A DNA stretch of 64,000 nt from Vagococcus carniphilus (lineage in GTDB: Bacteria; Bacillota; Bacilli; Lactobacillales; Vagococcaceae), in assembly GCF_014397115.1 (NCBI RefSeq), contig NZ_CP060720.1:2620001-2684000 (forward strand), given 5' to 3'. The notes beneath the pieces are model-generated. The model saw only the letters and a program-made list of their open reading frames with translations. It searched no databases and was not told the origin of the DNA. How positions within the stretch are numbered: position 1 is the first letter of the stretch; every line of letters begins with the position of its first letter. Positions 35,006-43,822 of the stretch are shown piece by piece. The translations under genes were made by a program, and so were the position numbers.

Positions 35006-37072
35006 TTAAGAGTTAACAATTTTATTATATGAGGAAGATGTAGCAAAATAAAAGGCGACATAAATGATAATTAAAAAGGCGACTGAAATATAAGTCAGTA
35101 ATAATGTTGGTTTGCCAATTAAAACAAATAACACTTGTAGAGCAAAATAAGCATGGAGTAAACTGACCAAAAGAGGCGCAAAGAAAACAATAAAATTTTG
35201 TTTATAGATGCTTCGTTTAATCATTTGTCTTGGTGTTCCAAGTTTCCTTAACATACTGTACCTACTTGTTTCATCTTCTGCTTCTGACAGCTGTTTTAGC
35301 GTAATAATACTTCCTGTTGCTATCATAAAGACCATTCCTAAAAAGACAGCCACATAAATGAGAAGTCCTGTACTTTTCACTAAACTATTATGATAAGGAT
35401 AGCGAATACTAAAAGCATCTCGTTTACTATATCCCTTTGGTAGAGTATCTTCTGTTACTTGTTCTAATTCTTTTACCTCATCTACCATATTCCCATTTTT
35501 ATAGACTGTATTTCCAATAATATAGCTCTTTTTATCAGAAAGATGATTCAATTTTTTTAAAGAGGTTTTGGCTAAAGTTTCATTTTCATCAGCACCCTTA
35601 ACATTAATTAAGTGATAATCGTAGCTATATTTAGCATTCAACTTTTGATATAGAGCATCCGTTACAACAATCGCGTTATACGAAAGACGCATATCTCGAA
35701 CATTTCCTAAATAATCAGCTTGAGCTTCAATAATATTTACTTTTCCAATTGTTCCAAGCGTTCCTGCTTTATCAAAGGTAACGACCTGATCAAGATAAAC
35801 TTGATTAGAACCTCCTAAAATCACAACATCTTTTTCTTCCTTCAACTCAATCGGTTTAGCCTTAGGAATTAACTTTTGTACTTCTTTATAATTACTCAAT
35901 GACATAACATTATAAAAACTATCCTCTTCTTCATGTTCACCGTTTATCGTATAACCAATTTTTGCTCCAACATATTTAAAGTTTAACGTTGCTTCATTTA
36001 AAATTTCAGCTTTTTCTTCTTTTAAAACTTGTTTAACTTCTTTGTAATATGGAGTGGTAACACTATACGAAGCAGGGTTTGTTGAATCACTTAATTCAAG
36101 TGTAAAAGATTGAACACTGGCAGCCCCTGCAATAGCGGCTAGAGCTGTTCCAGATAAGACAGCAATTGTTGCAAATGTCATGGCATTTTTTTTCAAATGA
36201 AAACTTAAATTTCCTGTTGTGACCATATTAATATCTTTATAGTAATGAGCTTTCATTTTACGGACGAGAAAAAGGACGATTGCAAGAAAATGACCAAATG
36301 TTAGATAAGTCCCTATAACACAAATCAGTAAAATTAATAAAGGACCTATCAGCATAGACATTCCTTGTGTGTTGTAAGTTAACTCCATCCATATCATGAA
36401 ATCTAAAAAGCGTTTGGCAAGTGTATAGCCTGTTATTAATAAACTAATTCCAATCAAACCAAAAACCCAGTTATACCATTTAATTTGGTAATTGCCATCA
36501 CTCTGTTGGTCTGCTTTGAATAACGTAATTAATTTATAACGGTAAACTGTTGCGCCTGTCCTAATGGAAACAATTCCCAAAATAATCATGAAAACAATAA
36601 TAGTATTTAACATAGCTTCTAGAGAAAAGATAAAACTACTAGATATCGGAACTTGTATTGCCTTTAATAAAAGCATGGCAAAAAGCTTAGAAAAAACAAC
36701 CCCTAACAGAATTCCTGTAATAAGAGCAAATATTCCTAAAATCATGTTCTCTACAAAAAATAAAGTACCAATCTGACTCTTTCTCATCCCAAGCAGATTA
36801 TATAACCCTATTTCTCGCTTACGTCTTTTTACAAAAAAGCTATTCGCAGAAAACATAAAAAGAATAATGAAAAGAATAATCATCACACTACCAGATCTTA
36901 ATCCAGCATCTATTCGCATATCATTAGATGCTCTCGTTAAAAGAGCCTCATCAAAACTCATCGAAACAAAACTATAATAAACCATTACCGAAAAAGCCAT
37001 ACTGACAAAATACATCAAATAATAAGAAAATTGTGTTTTGACATTTTTAAAGGCTAACTTAGACAACATCAT
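35006..37072 (-). CDS. Bce-type ABC permease (antimicrobial peptide resistance)
   Basis: About 688 residues with ten predicted helices: one N-terminal (FSYYLMYFVSMAFSVMVYYS), a group of three (with VKRRKREIGLYNLLGMRK), further pairs, and a large extracellular domain (residues ~340-560) before the last helices, as in BceB/VraG. It senses and removes peptide antibiotics from their lipid targets and signals to the BceS-type kinase. It starts inside the end of the ATPase gene, 14 bases overlap, after GGAGG. Confidence 0.9.
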   Translation of the reverse strand: MMLSKLAFKNVKTQFSYYLMYFVSMAFSVMVYYSFVSMSFDEALLTRASNDMRIDAGLRSGSVMIILFIILFMFSANSFFVKRRKREIGLYNLLGMRKSQIGTLFFVENMILGIFALITGILLGVVFSKLFAMLLLKAIQVPISSSFIFSLEAMLNTIIVFMIILGIVSIRTGATVYRYKLITLFKADQQSDGNYQIKWYNWVFGLIGISLLITGYTLAKRFLDFMIWMELTYNTQGMSMLIGPLLILLICVIGTYLTFGHFLAIVLFLVRKMKAHYYKDINMVTTGNLSFHLKKNAMTFATIAVLSGTALAAIAGAASVQSFTLELSDSTNPASYSVTTPYYKEVKQVLKEEKAEILNEATLNFKYVGAKIGYTINGEHEEEDSFYNVMSLSNYKEVQKLIPKAKPIELKEEKDVVILGGSNQVYLDQVVTFDKAGTLGTIGKVNIIEAQADYLGNVRDMRLSYNAIVVTDALYQKLNAKYSYDYHLINVKGADENETLAKTSLKKLNHLSDKKSYIIGNTVYKNGNMVDEVKELEQVTEDTLPKGYSKRDAFSIRYPYHNSLVKSTGLLIYVAVFLGMVFMIATGSIITLKQLSEAEDETSRYSMLRKLGTPRQMIKRSIYKQNFIVFFAPLLVSLLHAYFALQVLFVLIGKPTLLLTYISVAFLIIIYVAFYFATSSSYNKIVNS

Positions 37073-37826
37073 GACTAACACCGCCTCCAATGGCCGCTTG
37101 CATATCAATGACTTTTTGGAAGAATTCTTTTCTACTTCCCTGTCTGACAATTTCAGAAAAAATAGCTCCATCTTTAATGAAAAGAATTCGGTGGCAGTAA
37201 CTTGCTGTAAAAGCATCATGAGTTACCATAATAATCGTTGCTTTTTCCTCTTCATTTAATCGTGACAAATAATGGAGTAATTCTGTTGCTGACTTAGAAT
37301 CCAAAGAGCCTGTTGGTTCATCTGCTAAAATAAGTTGAGGATGAGTAATAATGGCTCTAGCAGCTGCCACTCGTTGTTTTTGTCCAATCGAAATATCAGA
37401 CGGATAAGAGTTTACAATTTGATTGATTCCTAAAATAGATGTGACATGAGCTAATCTTTCCTCCATCTCTTTAACAGGAACTCTATCTAAAGCCAAAGGC
37501 AACATAATATTATCTTTTACTGTTAGTGAATTCATTAAGTTAAAATCCTGAAAGATAAAACCCAATTCTTTTCTTCTAAAATCACTTAATTGACGCTCTT
37601 TCATACGAGTTATATCTTGTTTACCTATTTTTATCGTTCCAACAGTTGGTTGATCAATCGTTGATAGCATATTTAAAAGAGTTGTTTTGCCGGCACCACT
37701 TGGTCCCATAATTCCTACAAATTCTCCTTTGTCTACATTTAAAGAAATATTTTCAAGTACTTTTGTAGGGTTACTTTTCCTACCATAAATTTTAGATAAA
37801 TGATCTACTTCGACAATTCGTTGCAC
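37059..37826 (-). CDS. Bce-type ABC ATPase
   Basis: 255 residues. Walker A GPSGAGKTT, Walker B LILADEPTGSLD, His switch VTHDAF. The signature motif reads ISIGQKQRV rather than LSGGQ; the Gly-Gln are kept, so activity is likely. Works with the permease that overlaps its 3' end. Part of a five-gene Bce module with the lipoprotein, response regulator and kinase upstream. Confidence 0.92.
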   Translation of the reverse strand: MQRIVEVDHLSKIYGRKSNPTKVLENISLNVDKGEFVGIMGPSGAGKTTLLNMLSTIDQPTVGTIKIGKQDITRMKERQLSDFRRKELGFIFQDFNLMNSLTVKDNIMLPLALDRVPVKEMEERLAHVTSILGINQIVNSYPSDISIGQKQRVAAARAIITHPQLILADEPTGSLDSKSATELLHYLSRLNEEEKATIIMVTHDAFTASYCHRILFIKDGAIFSEIVRQGSRKEFFQKVIDMQAAIGGGVSHDVV

Positions 37827-37924
37827 ATTTTTTACCTCCTGTTTTTTTCTATCCTTATCTTATCAATTTTTTGGTTTTTCTAACATCTAAAAATATAAAA
37901 AGAAACTTACAGTATTGTCATATA

Positions 37925-37972
37925 GAAAAAGATGTGAGATGAAAGTATTTTTCTTCCATTCCACATCTTTCT
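37925..37972 (-). terminator. Terminator between lipoprotein and ABC genes
   Basis: Imperfect stem with GATGTG/CACATC outer arms overlapping the lipoprotein stop; T-rich on the minus strand only weakly. Confidence 0.5.
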
Positions 37973-38462
37973 AATTTGGAGCTTGATAATTATCTTTAAC
38001 TTGATTCATTATAATTTTAGTTTGTTTACCAACTTGATATTTTATCCCAAAAGCCGCATCACTCTGATTACCAATAATTCTAATATAGTTTTTTCCAGCA
38101 GGCATTTTCTTCTTCTTTGTTCCTTTATCAGTATTCTCAAAAAGCGTCTCTACTTTATGATTTGGTTTAACCAAAATTACTTTGAATTCTCCAGCCTTAT
38201 TTTCCGAATGATAATTAATATCTAAAAAATCTGATGTTGAACAATCTAGTTCCCAAACTGTGTCAATTCCTGATAATTTCACATCTGCTAATAGTTCATT
38301 TTGTGTAAATACTTTGCTTTCCTTATGATCATAATCAAAAGAATCCTGTAAATTCAATGCACGTTTTTCACTATCGTATTCTCTAAACGTTTCTTGTTTA
38401 GCACAGCTACTTCCAATAAAAAGAATACCACCCAATACAAAAACAACAATTAGACCCTTCAT
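37971..38462 (-). CDS. Lipoprotein of the Bce-type locus
   Basis: 163 residues with signal and lipobox ILFIGSSCAK (Cys near residue 20). The mature part is beta-rich (DTVWELDCSTSDF, KNYIRIIGN) and of no recognised family. It lies between the divergent regulator genes and the ABC genes, so a role in peptide sensing or protection is plausible but inferred. Confidence 0.75.
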   Translation of the reverse strand: MKGLIVVFVLGGILFIGSSCAKQETFREYDSEKRALNLQDSFDYDHKESKVFTQNELLADVKLSGIDTVWELDCSTSDFLDINYHSENKAGEFKVILVKPNHKVETLFENTDKGTKKKKMPAGKNYIRIIGNQSDAAFGIKYQVGKQTKIIMNQVKDNYQAPN

Positions 38463-38656
38463 TTTATCGACACCTCTTCCGATAATATGTACTATATCAT
38501 TTGAATATACTTACTTAATTATACACAATATCCATCTATTTTTGTATATGAAATATCATTTATTACTAAATTCTTTTTATCAGACATAAGTCTCATGCTA
38601 TCTTATTCTTTTTTAGGTATAATTAATTTGAAACTACAAAAGGAGTCGTTACGATA

Positions 38657-39328
38657 ATGAAAATAATGATTGTAGAAGATGATGAAACTGTTCGCGAACT
38701 GGTTACAGAGTCTCTAGAAAAATGGGGATTTGAAACGGTTGAAGTAAAAGATTTTAAACGTGTCCTTGATATTTTTAAAGAAGAAGAACCACACCTTGTC
38801 TTACTAGATATTAATCTACCTGTATTTGATGGTTACTATTGGTGTCAAAAAATTAGAGAAATTTCTAAAAATCCGATTATCTTTATTTCTAGTCGAGATA
38901 CAAATGCTGATTCTATTATGTCTATGAATATTGGTGGAGATGACTATGTTAACAAGCCGTTCTCAATGGATATCTTAATTGCAAAAGTCAACGCCTTACT
39001 TAGAAGAACTTATGATTATTCTAAATCTGAAGGTTCTAGTATGGAACATCGTGGTTTGAAGCTTAACATGGAAAACAGCACAATGCTTATTCAAGATAAT
39101 CCTGTTGAACTAAGTAAAAATGAATTTCAACTGTTATTAATTTTAATGAAAAATGCTGGAAAAATTGTTAGTCGTGAAAAATTGTTAAGAGCTCTTTGGG
39201 ACGATGAACGCTTTGTTGACGACAACACTTTAACAGTTAACATTAATCGCTTAAGAAAAAAAATAGAAGGAGCTGGAATTAGTAACTATATTGAAACCAA
39301 AGTAGGACAAGGTTACATAATTCCTTAA
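38657..39328 (+). CDS. Bce-type response regulator
   Basis: 223 residues. Receiver domain (VEDDE, phospho-acceptor in LLDINLP, Lys in NKPF) and OmpR-type winged helix (DDNTLTVNINRLRKKIE). Partner of the downstream kinase; expected to activate the ABC genes transcribed in the opposite direction. AAAGGAG lies 11 bases before the ATG; TATAAT at 38618-38623 may be its -10. Confidence 0.92.
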   Translation: MKIMIVEDDETVRELVTESLEKWGFETVEVKDFKRVLDIFKEEEPHLVLLDINLPVFDGYYWCQKIREISKNPIIFISSRDTNADSIMSMNIGGDDYVNKPFSMDILIAKVNALLRRTYDYSKSEGSSMEHRGLKLNMENSTMLIQDNPVELSKNEFQLLLILMKNAGKIVSREKLLRALWDDERFVDDNTLTVNINRLRKKIEGAGISNYIETKVGQGYIIP

Positions 39329-39334
39329 AAAACT

Positions 39335-40375
39335 ATGACATTTACAAATTACCTAAGAGATCAATTTAGACTTATTCTGTTATGGATTAGTCTAATCAGT
39401 TTAACAGGTTTCATTCTTTGGTTAACTCCTGAAGTTAAATTTAATTTGCCTTCTCTTGTCTATATTGCTCTTCTTGGATTTATTCTAGTCTTTATTTTTC
39501 TTAGCTTGGATTACACTAGAAAGAAGAAATTTTGGCAACAAATGGAAGTTAACTCAAACCAATATGTTGAAACACCCAATTTAATGGATGCAAGAAGTCA
39601 TGAAGAAACATTGTACCAAGATTACTTTAATGAGATGCATCGAGAACACTTTTTACTACTTAATGATGTAAAACAACAATCACAAGAGCAAAAGGATTAT
39701 ATTGATAGTTGGGTACATGAAATCAAGGTCCCACTTGCTTCTTTAAATTTAATTTCAGAAACCATTGAAGATGACATTTCCGAGAAACGATTTAATCAAT
39801 TAAGAAATAATCTTAAACGAATGGATGACTATGTTGAACAAGTCCTTTATTACTCACGTTTAGATAGCTTTTCAAAAGATTATTTAATAAAATCCTATTC
39901 ACTAAAGAAAATGGTACAACAGACTGTCCGAAAATCTGCCGATTATTTTATTCAAAATAATATTAAATTTTCTTTAGAAGGTGAAGATTTTGCTGTTTTA
40001 ACAGATGAAAAATGGTTGGAATTCATTTTAAATCAGCTAATCAATAATGGCATTAAATACACTGACTCAGGAGGAAGCCTCAGTGTTTCTCTTAGTAAAA
40101 ATGACCGTGGGGTCTGGTTAACATTAACAGACACAGGAATAGGTATTCCCCAAGAAGATTTACAACGTATTTTTGATAAAGGTTTTACAGGTAAAAATGG
40201 CCGAAATGAAGAAACTAACTCTACGGGATTAGGCCTTTATCTGGCAAAATCTCTAGCAGAAAAATTAGGACATCATCTCTATGTTGAATCTCAACTTGGA
40301 AAGGGAACTTCATTTCAAATTTTATTTCCTCATTTGAATTATTACTCTGAAACAGAAGAGTCATTTATGATTTAA
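39335..40375 (+). CDS. Intramembrane-sensing histidine kinase (BceS type)
   Basis: 346 residues. Two membrane helices with almost no loop between them (residues ~14-58), then HisKA (SWVHEIKVPLASL), N box (NQLINNGIKYTD), DTGIGIPQ and STGLGLYLAKSLAEKLGH. The lack of an extracellular domain is the mark of kinases that sense through a Bce-type ABC transporter. No clear ribosome binding site; it starts six bases after the regulator stop, so coupling is likely. Confidence 0.92.
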   Translation: MTFTNYLRDQFRLILLWISLISLTGFILWLTPEVKFNLPSLVYIALLGFILVFIFLSLDYTRKKKFWQQMEVNSNQYVETPNLMDARSHEETLYQDYFNEMHREHFLLLNDVKQQSQEQKDYIDSWVHEIKVPLASLNLISETIEDDISEKRFNQLRNNLKRMDDYVEQVLYYSRLDSFSKDYLIKSYSLKKMVQQTVRKSADYFIQNNIKFSLEGEDFAVLTDEKWLEFILNQLINNGIKYTDSGGSLSVSLSKNDRGVWLTLTDTGIGIPQEDLQRIFDKGFTGKNGRNEETNSTGLGLYLAKSLAEKLGHHLYVESQLGKGTSFQILFPHLNYYSETEESFMI

Positions 40376-40377
40376 AT

Positions 40378-40418
40378 AAAAAATAGGCCATCACAATTAC
40401 GTGATGGCCTAAAAAAAG
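40378..40418 (-). terminator. Intrinsic terminator, read best on the minus strand
   Basis: TAGGCCATCAC and GTGATGGCCTA arms; T-run follows on the minus strand, so it ends the SMR gene transcript. Confidence 0.75.
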
Positions 40419-40424
40419 GAGTTG

Positions 40425-40450
40425 TTTTACTTACACCTAAGTAAGTAAAA
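40425..40450. repeat. 10-bp perfect inverted repeat
   Basis: TTTTACTTAC, 6-base loop, GTAAGTAAAA. On the plus strand it precedes a 17-codon hydrophobic frame (MKKFVRVVLLVYLYNIL from 40450). Could be an operator or a hairpin of a small RNA. Confidence 0.45.
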
Positions 40451-40543
40451 TGAAAAAGTTTGTTAGGGTTGTTTTGTTGGTATATTTATATAATATCCTG
40501 TAAATGTGAAAAAACAATGTCCTAACTTTTCCTAATTAATGAA

Positions 40544-40873
40544 TTAATGCCCTGTTCCAAATAAATTCACCATGATTGTTCCAATAATAATAAACCCTAA
40601 GCCGACAATCGTCATTCCATTTAAAGGCTCTTTCCAAACGACTACTGAAAAAATAGTAATTAAAATAATACCAATAGCACCCCAAATAGCATATGCCACA
40701 CTTATTGGAATCGTTTTAAAAGAAAGTGATAAAAAATAAAACGAAATAACATAAGCGATTACTGTATATAAAGTTGGTAAAGGTTTCGAAAAACCTTCTG
40801 TCGCTTTTAATAGATTAGTGCCAATTACCTCACCAATAATAGCCACTAATAGAAATAAATATCCTTTAATCAT
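40544..40873 (-). CDS. SMR-family multidrug/guanidinium exporter
   Basis: 109 residues, four membrane helices, with the essential Glu in AIIGEVIGTNLLK, and the family segments PISVAYAIWGAIG and GFIIIGTIMVN. Proton-coupled small exporter of EmrE/SugE/Gdx type; a single-gene (homodimeric) form. The start at 40873 is eight bases after AAGGAG; the longer frame reads through this site. Substrate unknown. Confidence 0.9.
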   Translation of the reverse strand: MIKGYLFLLVAIIGEVIGTNLLKATEGFSKPLPTLYTVIAYVISFYFLSLSFKTIPISVAYAIWGAIGIILITIFSVVVWKEPLNGMTIVGLGFIIIGTIMVNLFGTGH

Positions 40874-40947
40874 GCCCCAATCTCCTTCTTCTAAATTCAA
40901 CTTATTTTACCACATTATGAAAGAATCAAAAGATATTTTATAAAGCC

Positions 40948-40976
40948 TTGTATTTCCTATGTTTCGGCAGTACAAT
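40948..40976 (+). promoter_or_regulatory. Promoter of the surface protein gene
   Basis: TTGTAT (40948-40953), 17 bases, TACAAT (40971-40976), ~30 bases before the ribosome binding site. Confidence 0.6.
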
Positions 40977-41002
40977 TGAGGCAATAACGGGAGGTTTTTT
41001 AA

Positions 41003-42022
41003 ATGAAAAAAATTAGTTTTCTACTGATTTGCTGCCTACCATTTTTAGTGAGTGGGGCTACTATTTCCCACGGGGAAGAGTCTACTGAAAATACCATTGA
41101 GATAACAAAAAATGTGGCTAAATCAGAAAAGCTTGAAGTTGACACTGAAAAGAATCCGGTCTATGCTACCGTCCAACAAGGAGAAAGCATACAACCTAAT
41201 GACTTCAAAGAAACAATTGAAGAAGTTCACCAACTTAAAATTAAGAAGATTGATTTTTCTGGCAATCAAAGGGCAAACACCATGAGTATGGGTAACTTTA
41301 AAACAGAATTAGCCTTTTCCACAACTGATGGAAAAAACTATGTTGGAAAATTTCCATATCTTGTAGAAAATGAACAGGCAACTATTTTCTTTGATAACGT
41401 TAGCTATGATACAACTAAAACAAGATTTTCTTTTAAAGTCTCAGAACAAGATTCAAATGTTTACTTAAAAGCAAATGATGATATTTTTAACTGTCATCCT
41501 GATAATAATGGTTTTTTTGAAGGCAAGTACAACCCTAAAGTTTCTCCTAAAACAATGCAATTAATTGCTCTTAATTCAGTTGGAAATTATAGTGATGAAC
41601 ACATTTTATTACTTGAAAAAAATAATTCACATGCTATTATTACTTCACTTAATTACCAAGCCAATGAGAATAAAATAACTGGAACTGTGCCAAAAAATAC
41701 TGATATTATTATTCATTTCTCTGAATTTGAAAATAAAACAGTTAAACCAGATAACAAAGGTATTTTTACTTTCTCTTACAAAGCAACGCCTGAAATTATT
41801 CAATTAACCTTGAAAGATAAAAAAGGCTCAACTGATTACGAATTCAAGCCATTTAAACGAAATGCTAAGACGCTAAACGAACTAAATAAAGCAGACAACC
41901 ATTTAGCTCCACTTAGGGATAAACGACCTAAGAAAACCGCTATGAGTTTAACTTTTATTATATCACTCGGAGCAATTCTTTTAATTATCCGACATTTCTT
42001 ATCAGCACGTAGACAAAATTAA
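41003..42022 (+). CDS. Membrane-anchored surface protein, unknown
   Basis: 339 residues: signal peptide (ISFLLICCLPFLVSG), two or three beta-rich domains (residues ~45-280), and a C-terminal membrane helix (LTFIISLGAILLIIRHFL) with basic tail SARRQN. Sorting-signal layout but without LPXTG (the sequence before the helix is LRDKRPKKTAMS), so it is probably a plain membrane anchor. GGGAGG precedes the ATG. Family not recognised. Confidence 0.75.
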   Translation: MKKISFLLICCLPFLVSGATISHGEESTENTIEITKNVAKSEKLEVDTEKNPVYATVQQGESIQPNDFKETIEEVHQLKIKKIDFSGNQRANTMSMGNFKTELAFSTTDGKNYVGKFPYLVENEQATIFFDNVSYDTTKTRFSFKVSEQDSNVYLKANDDIFNCHPDNNGFFEGKYNPKVSPKTMQLIALNSVGNYSDEHILLLEKNNSHAIITSLNYQANENKITGTVPKNTDIIIHFSEFENKTVKPDNKGIFTFSYKATPEIIQLTLKDKKGSTDYEFKPFKRNAKTLNELNKADNHLAPLRDKRPKKTAMSLTFIISLGAILLIIRHFLSARRQN

Positions 42023-42047
42023 AAAGTCATGTTGTTTCCTTTTTTTA

Positions 42048-43664
42048 TTAGTCTACCACAATCAATAACTGTGCTCCGTATACACGTCCTTCAGATGCAA
42101 AGAAACCTAATCCAATATAATCATATTGATCGCTCAACATATTTTCTCTATGTCCTTTAGAATTCATCCATTGCTTAAATAACTTACGAGCTACTTCTTT
42201 ACCATTGTTTTTTACATTCATGTTATAAGCAATATTCTCACCTAAACCAATATTACTAACATCAATTCCAGCTTCTTCTAACGAAGTGCCTATATCACTA
42301 CCATCTGGTCTTTCATGTTCAAATAGTATTTTTAACTCTCTTGCTCGGTAATTTGCAGCAGTATCAAACGGACTCATACGTCTTAAATCATGAATACCTT
42401 GTTTACGTCGTTCATTATTAACTAAGCGCAACATTTCTGTTTGAGCCTTTTTCACTTCCGCCGCTGATAATTCAACAGTTGGTTTAGAAGCATTTTTGGT
42501 CGCACCTGCGTTAATATAACCTCTCCATAATCCTAAATCGTCATATAATGAATAATAAGTCGAACCATTAAAATGTTCATAGCGACCTCTTGCTTGGAGT
42601 ACTTGGTTTTTCAAGTTCTCTGAAGTTCCTCTAAAATCAAATTTAAAATTATCCCATAGATCATAATTATCTTTAGTTACTCTTACATAACGACCATCTG
42701 AAATATAAGGGCCTTCAGCTTTTGTTTTGGTTACAGCATTTGAATTTAGATAACCATACCAGTTTCCTTTATTATCAAAGATTGAATAATAAGTTGAACC
42801 ATTAAAATGTTCGTAACGTCCTCTTGCTTTAAGCACTTTACCATACAATTTAGTAGTATTATTTTTTTTCTTCCAGCCAAAATTTTGCCAAGTATCATAG
42901 TTTTTCTTAGTTATTTTAATATAACTACCATCGTTGATGTAATTTCCTTGAGCGTTTGTTTTAGAGGTTGCACTCGCATTTAAATAGCCATGCCATTTTC
43001 CTTTATTATCATATAATGAATAATAAGTTGAGCCATTAAAATGTTCGTAGCGGCCTTTTGCTCTTAACACTTTTCCAAACAATGAGCTAGATTTTCCTTT
43101 TTTCTTCCACTCAAAATTTTGCCATAAATCATAGTTTTTACTTTTTATCGTAACATAACTGCCATCACTAATATAATTTCCTTGAGCAGATACTTTTTTA
43201 GTCGCTCCTGCATTAAGGTAACCTTGCCAAACATCTTTATGATCATATAAAGAATAATAAGTTGCTCCATTGGAATGTTCATAACGACCTTTTGCTTTTA
43301 AAATTTGTTGATAAAAATTTGTTGAATTATTCTTAGTTTGCCAATTAAAACTACCCCACATATCATAGTTTTTCTTAACAATCTGAACATAGCTACCATC
43401 GCTAATGTAGTCGCCCTGTGGTAGTTTTTTCTCCTGAATCGGTGCTGAAGCTTTTAGTTTAGAGAAATTTTCTGTCGACTCTTCTGTTAATTCTGATGAT
43501 TCTTTTGTACTTTCTACAACTTCTTGAGAAACTTCTGTTTTGCTTATTTCTGCAGTCGTTAGTGTTTCAGACGAACTTACTTCTTCTGCACTAGAAATAG
43601 TTGTGCTAGCTAACCCAAACAAACCTAGAACCGATAAAAATGTGACTAATTTGGTCTTTTTCAT
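42048..43664 (-). CDS. Secreted protein: four wall-type repeats plus C-terminal CAP domain (paralogue 1)
   Basis: 538 residues. Signal peptide to about residue 26, a Ser/Thr/Glu-rich linker (27-80), four 78-residue repeats (83-394) and a CAP domain (~400-538) with FEHERPDGSD, GLGENIAYN, QWMNSKGHRENML and a hydrophobic end. This is the common bacterial SCP form with the His/Glu cluster intact. Enzymatic role unknown; the repeats likely bind the wall. It follows a closely similar gene by tandem duplication. Confidence 0.88.
   Translation of the reverse strand: MKKTKLVTFLSVLGLFGLASTTISSAEEVSSSETLTTAEISKTEVSQEVVESTKESSELTEESTENFSKLKASAPIQEKKLPQGDYISDGSYVQIVKKNYDMWGSFNWQTKNNSTNFYQQILKAKGRYEHSNGATYYSLYDHKDVWQGYLNAGATKKVSAQGNYISDGSYVTIKSKNYDLWQNFEWKKKGKSSSLFGKVLRAKGRYEHFNGSTYYSLYDNKGKWHGYLNASATSKTNAQGNYINDGSYIKITKKNYDTWQNFGWKKKNNTTKLYGKVLKARGRYEHFNGSTYYSIFDNKGNWYGYLNSNAVTKTKAEGPYISDGRYVRVTKDNYDLWDNFKFDFRGTSENLKNQVLQARGRYEHFNGSTYYSLYDDLGLWRGYINAGATKNASKPTVELSAAEVKKAQTEMLRLVNNERRKQGIHDLRRMSPFDTAANYRARELKILFEHERPDGSDIGTSLEEAGIDVSNIGLGENIAYNMNVKNNGKEVARKLFKQWMNSKGHRENMLSDQYDYIGLGFFASEGRVYGAQLLIVVD
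42483..43418 (-). repeat. Four 78-residue wall-type repeats (paralogue 1)
   Basis: Units start (Q/E)G-x-Y-I-x-D-G and contain W..F.W, GRYEHFNGSTYYS and GY(L/I)N. Confidence 0.85.
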
Positions 43665-43770
43665 TTTGAATAACGTCCTTTCTTTTTTCCAACAAACTTT
43701 TTATACATTTTTATTATACACTATTATGAATTAACTATTTACAACTTTCAAAAAACTAATAAATTAAAAC

Positions 43771-43809
43771 AAAAAACTAAGTATGAAAAATTAATTCATA
43801 CTTAGTTTC
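43771..43809 (-). terminator. Intrinsic terminator after paralogue 2
   Basis: AAACTAAGTATGAA and TTCATACTTAGTTT arms, T-run on the minus strand. Confidence 0.8.
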
Positions 43810-43822
43810 AAACTTTTTTATT

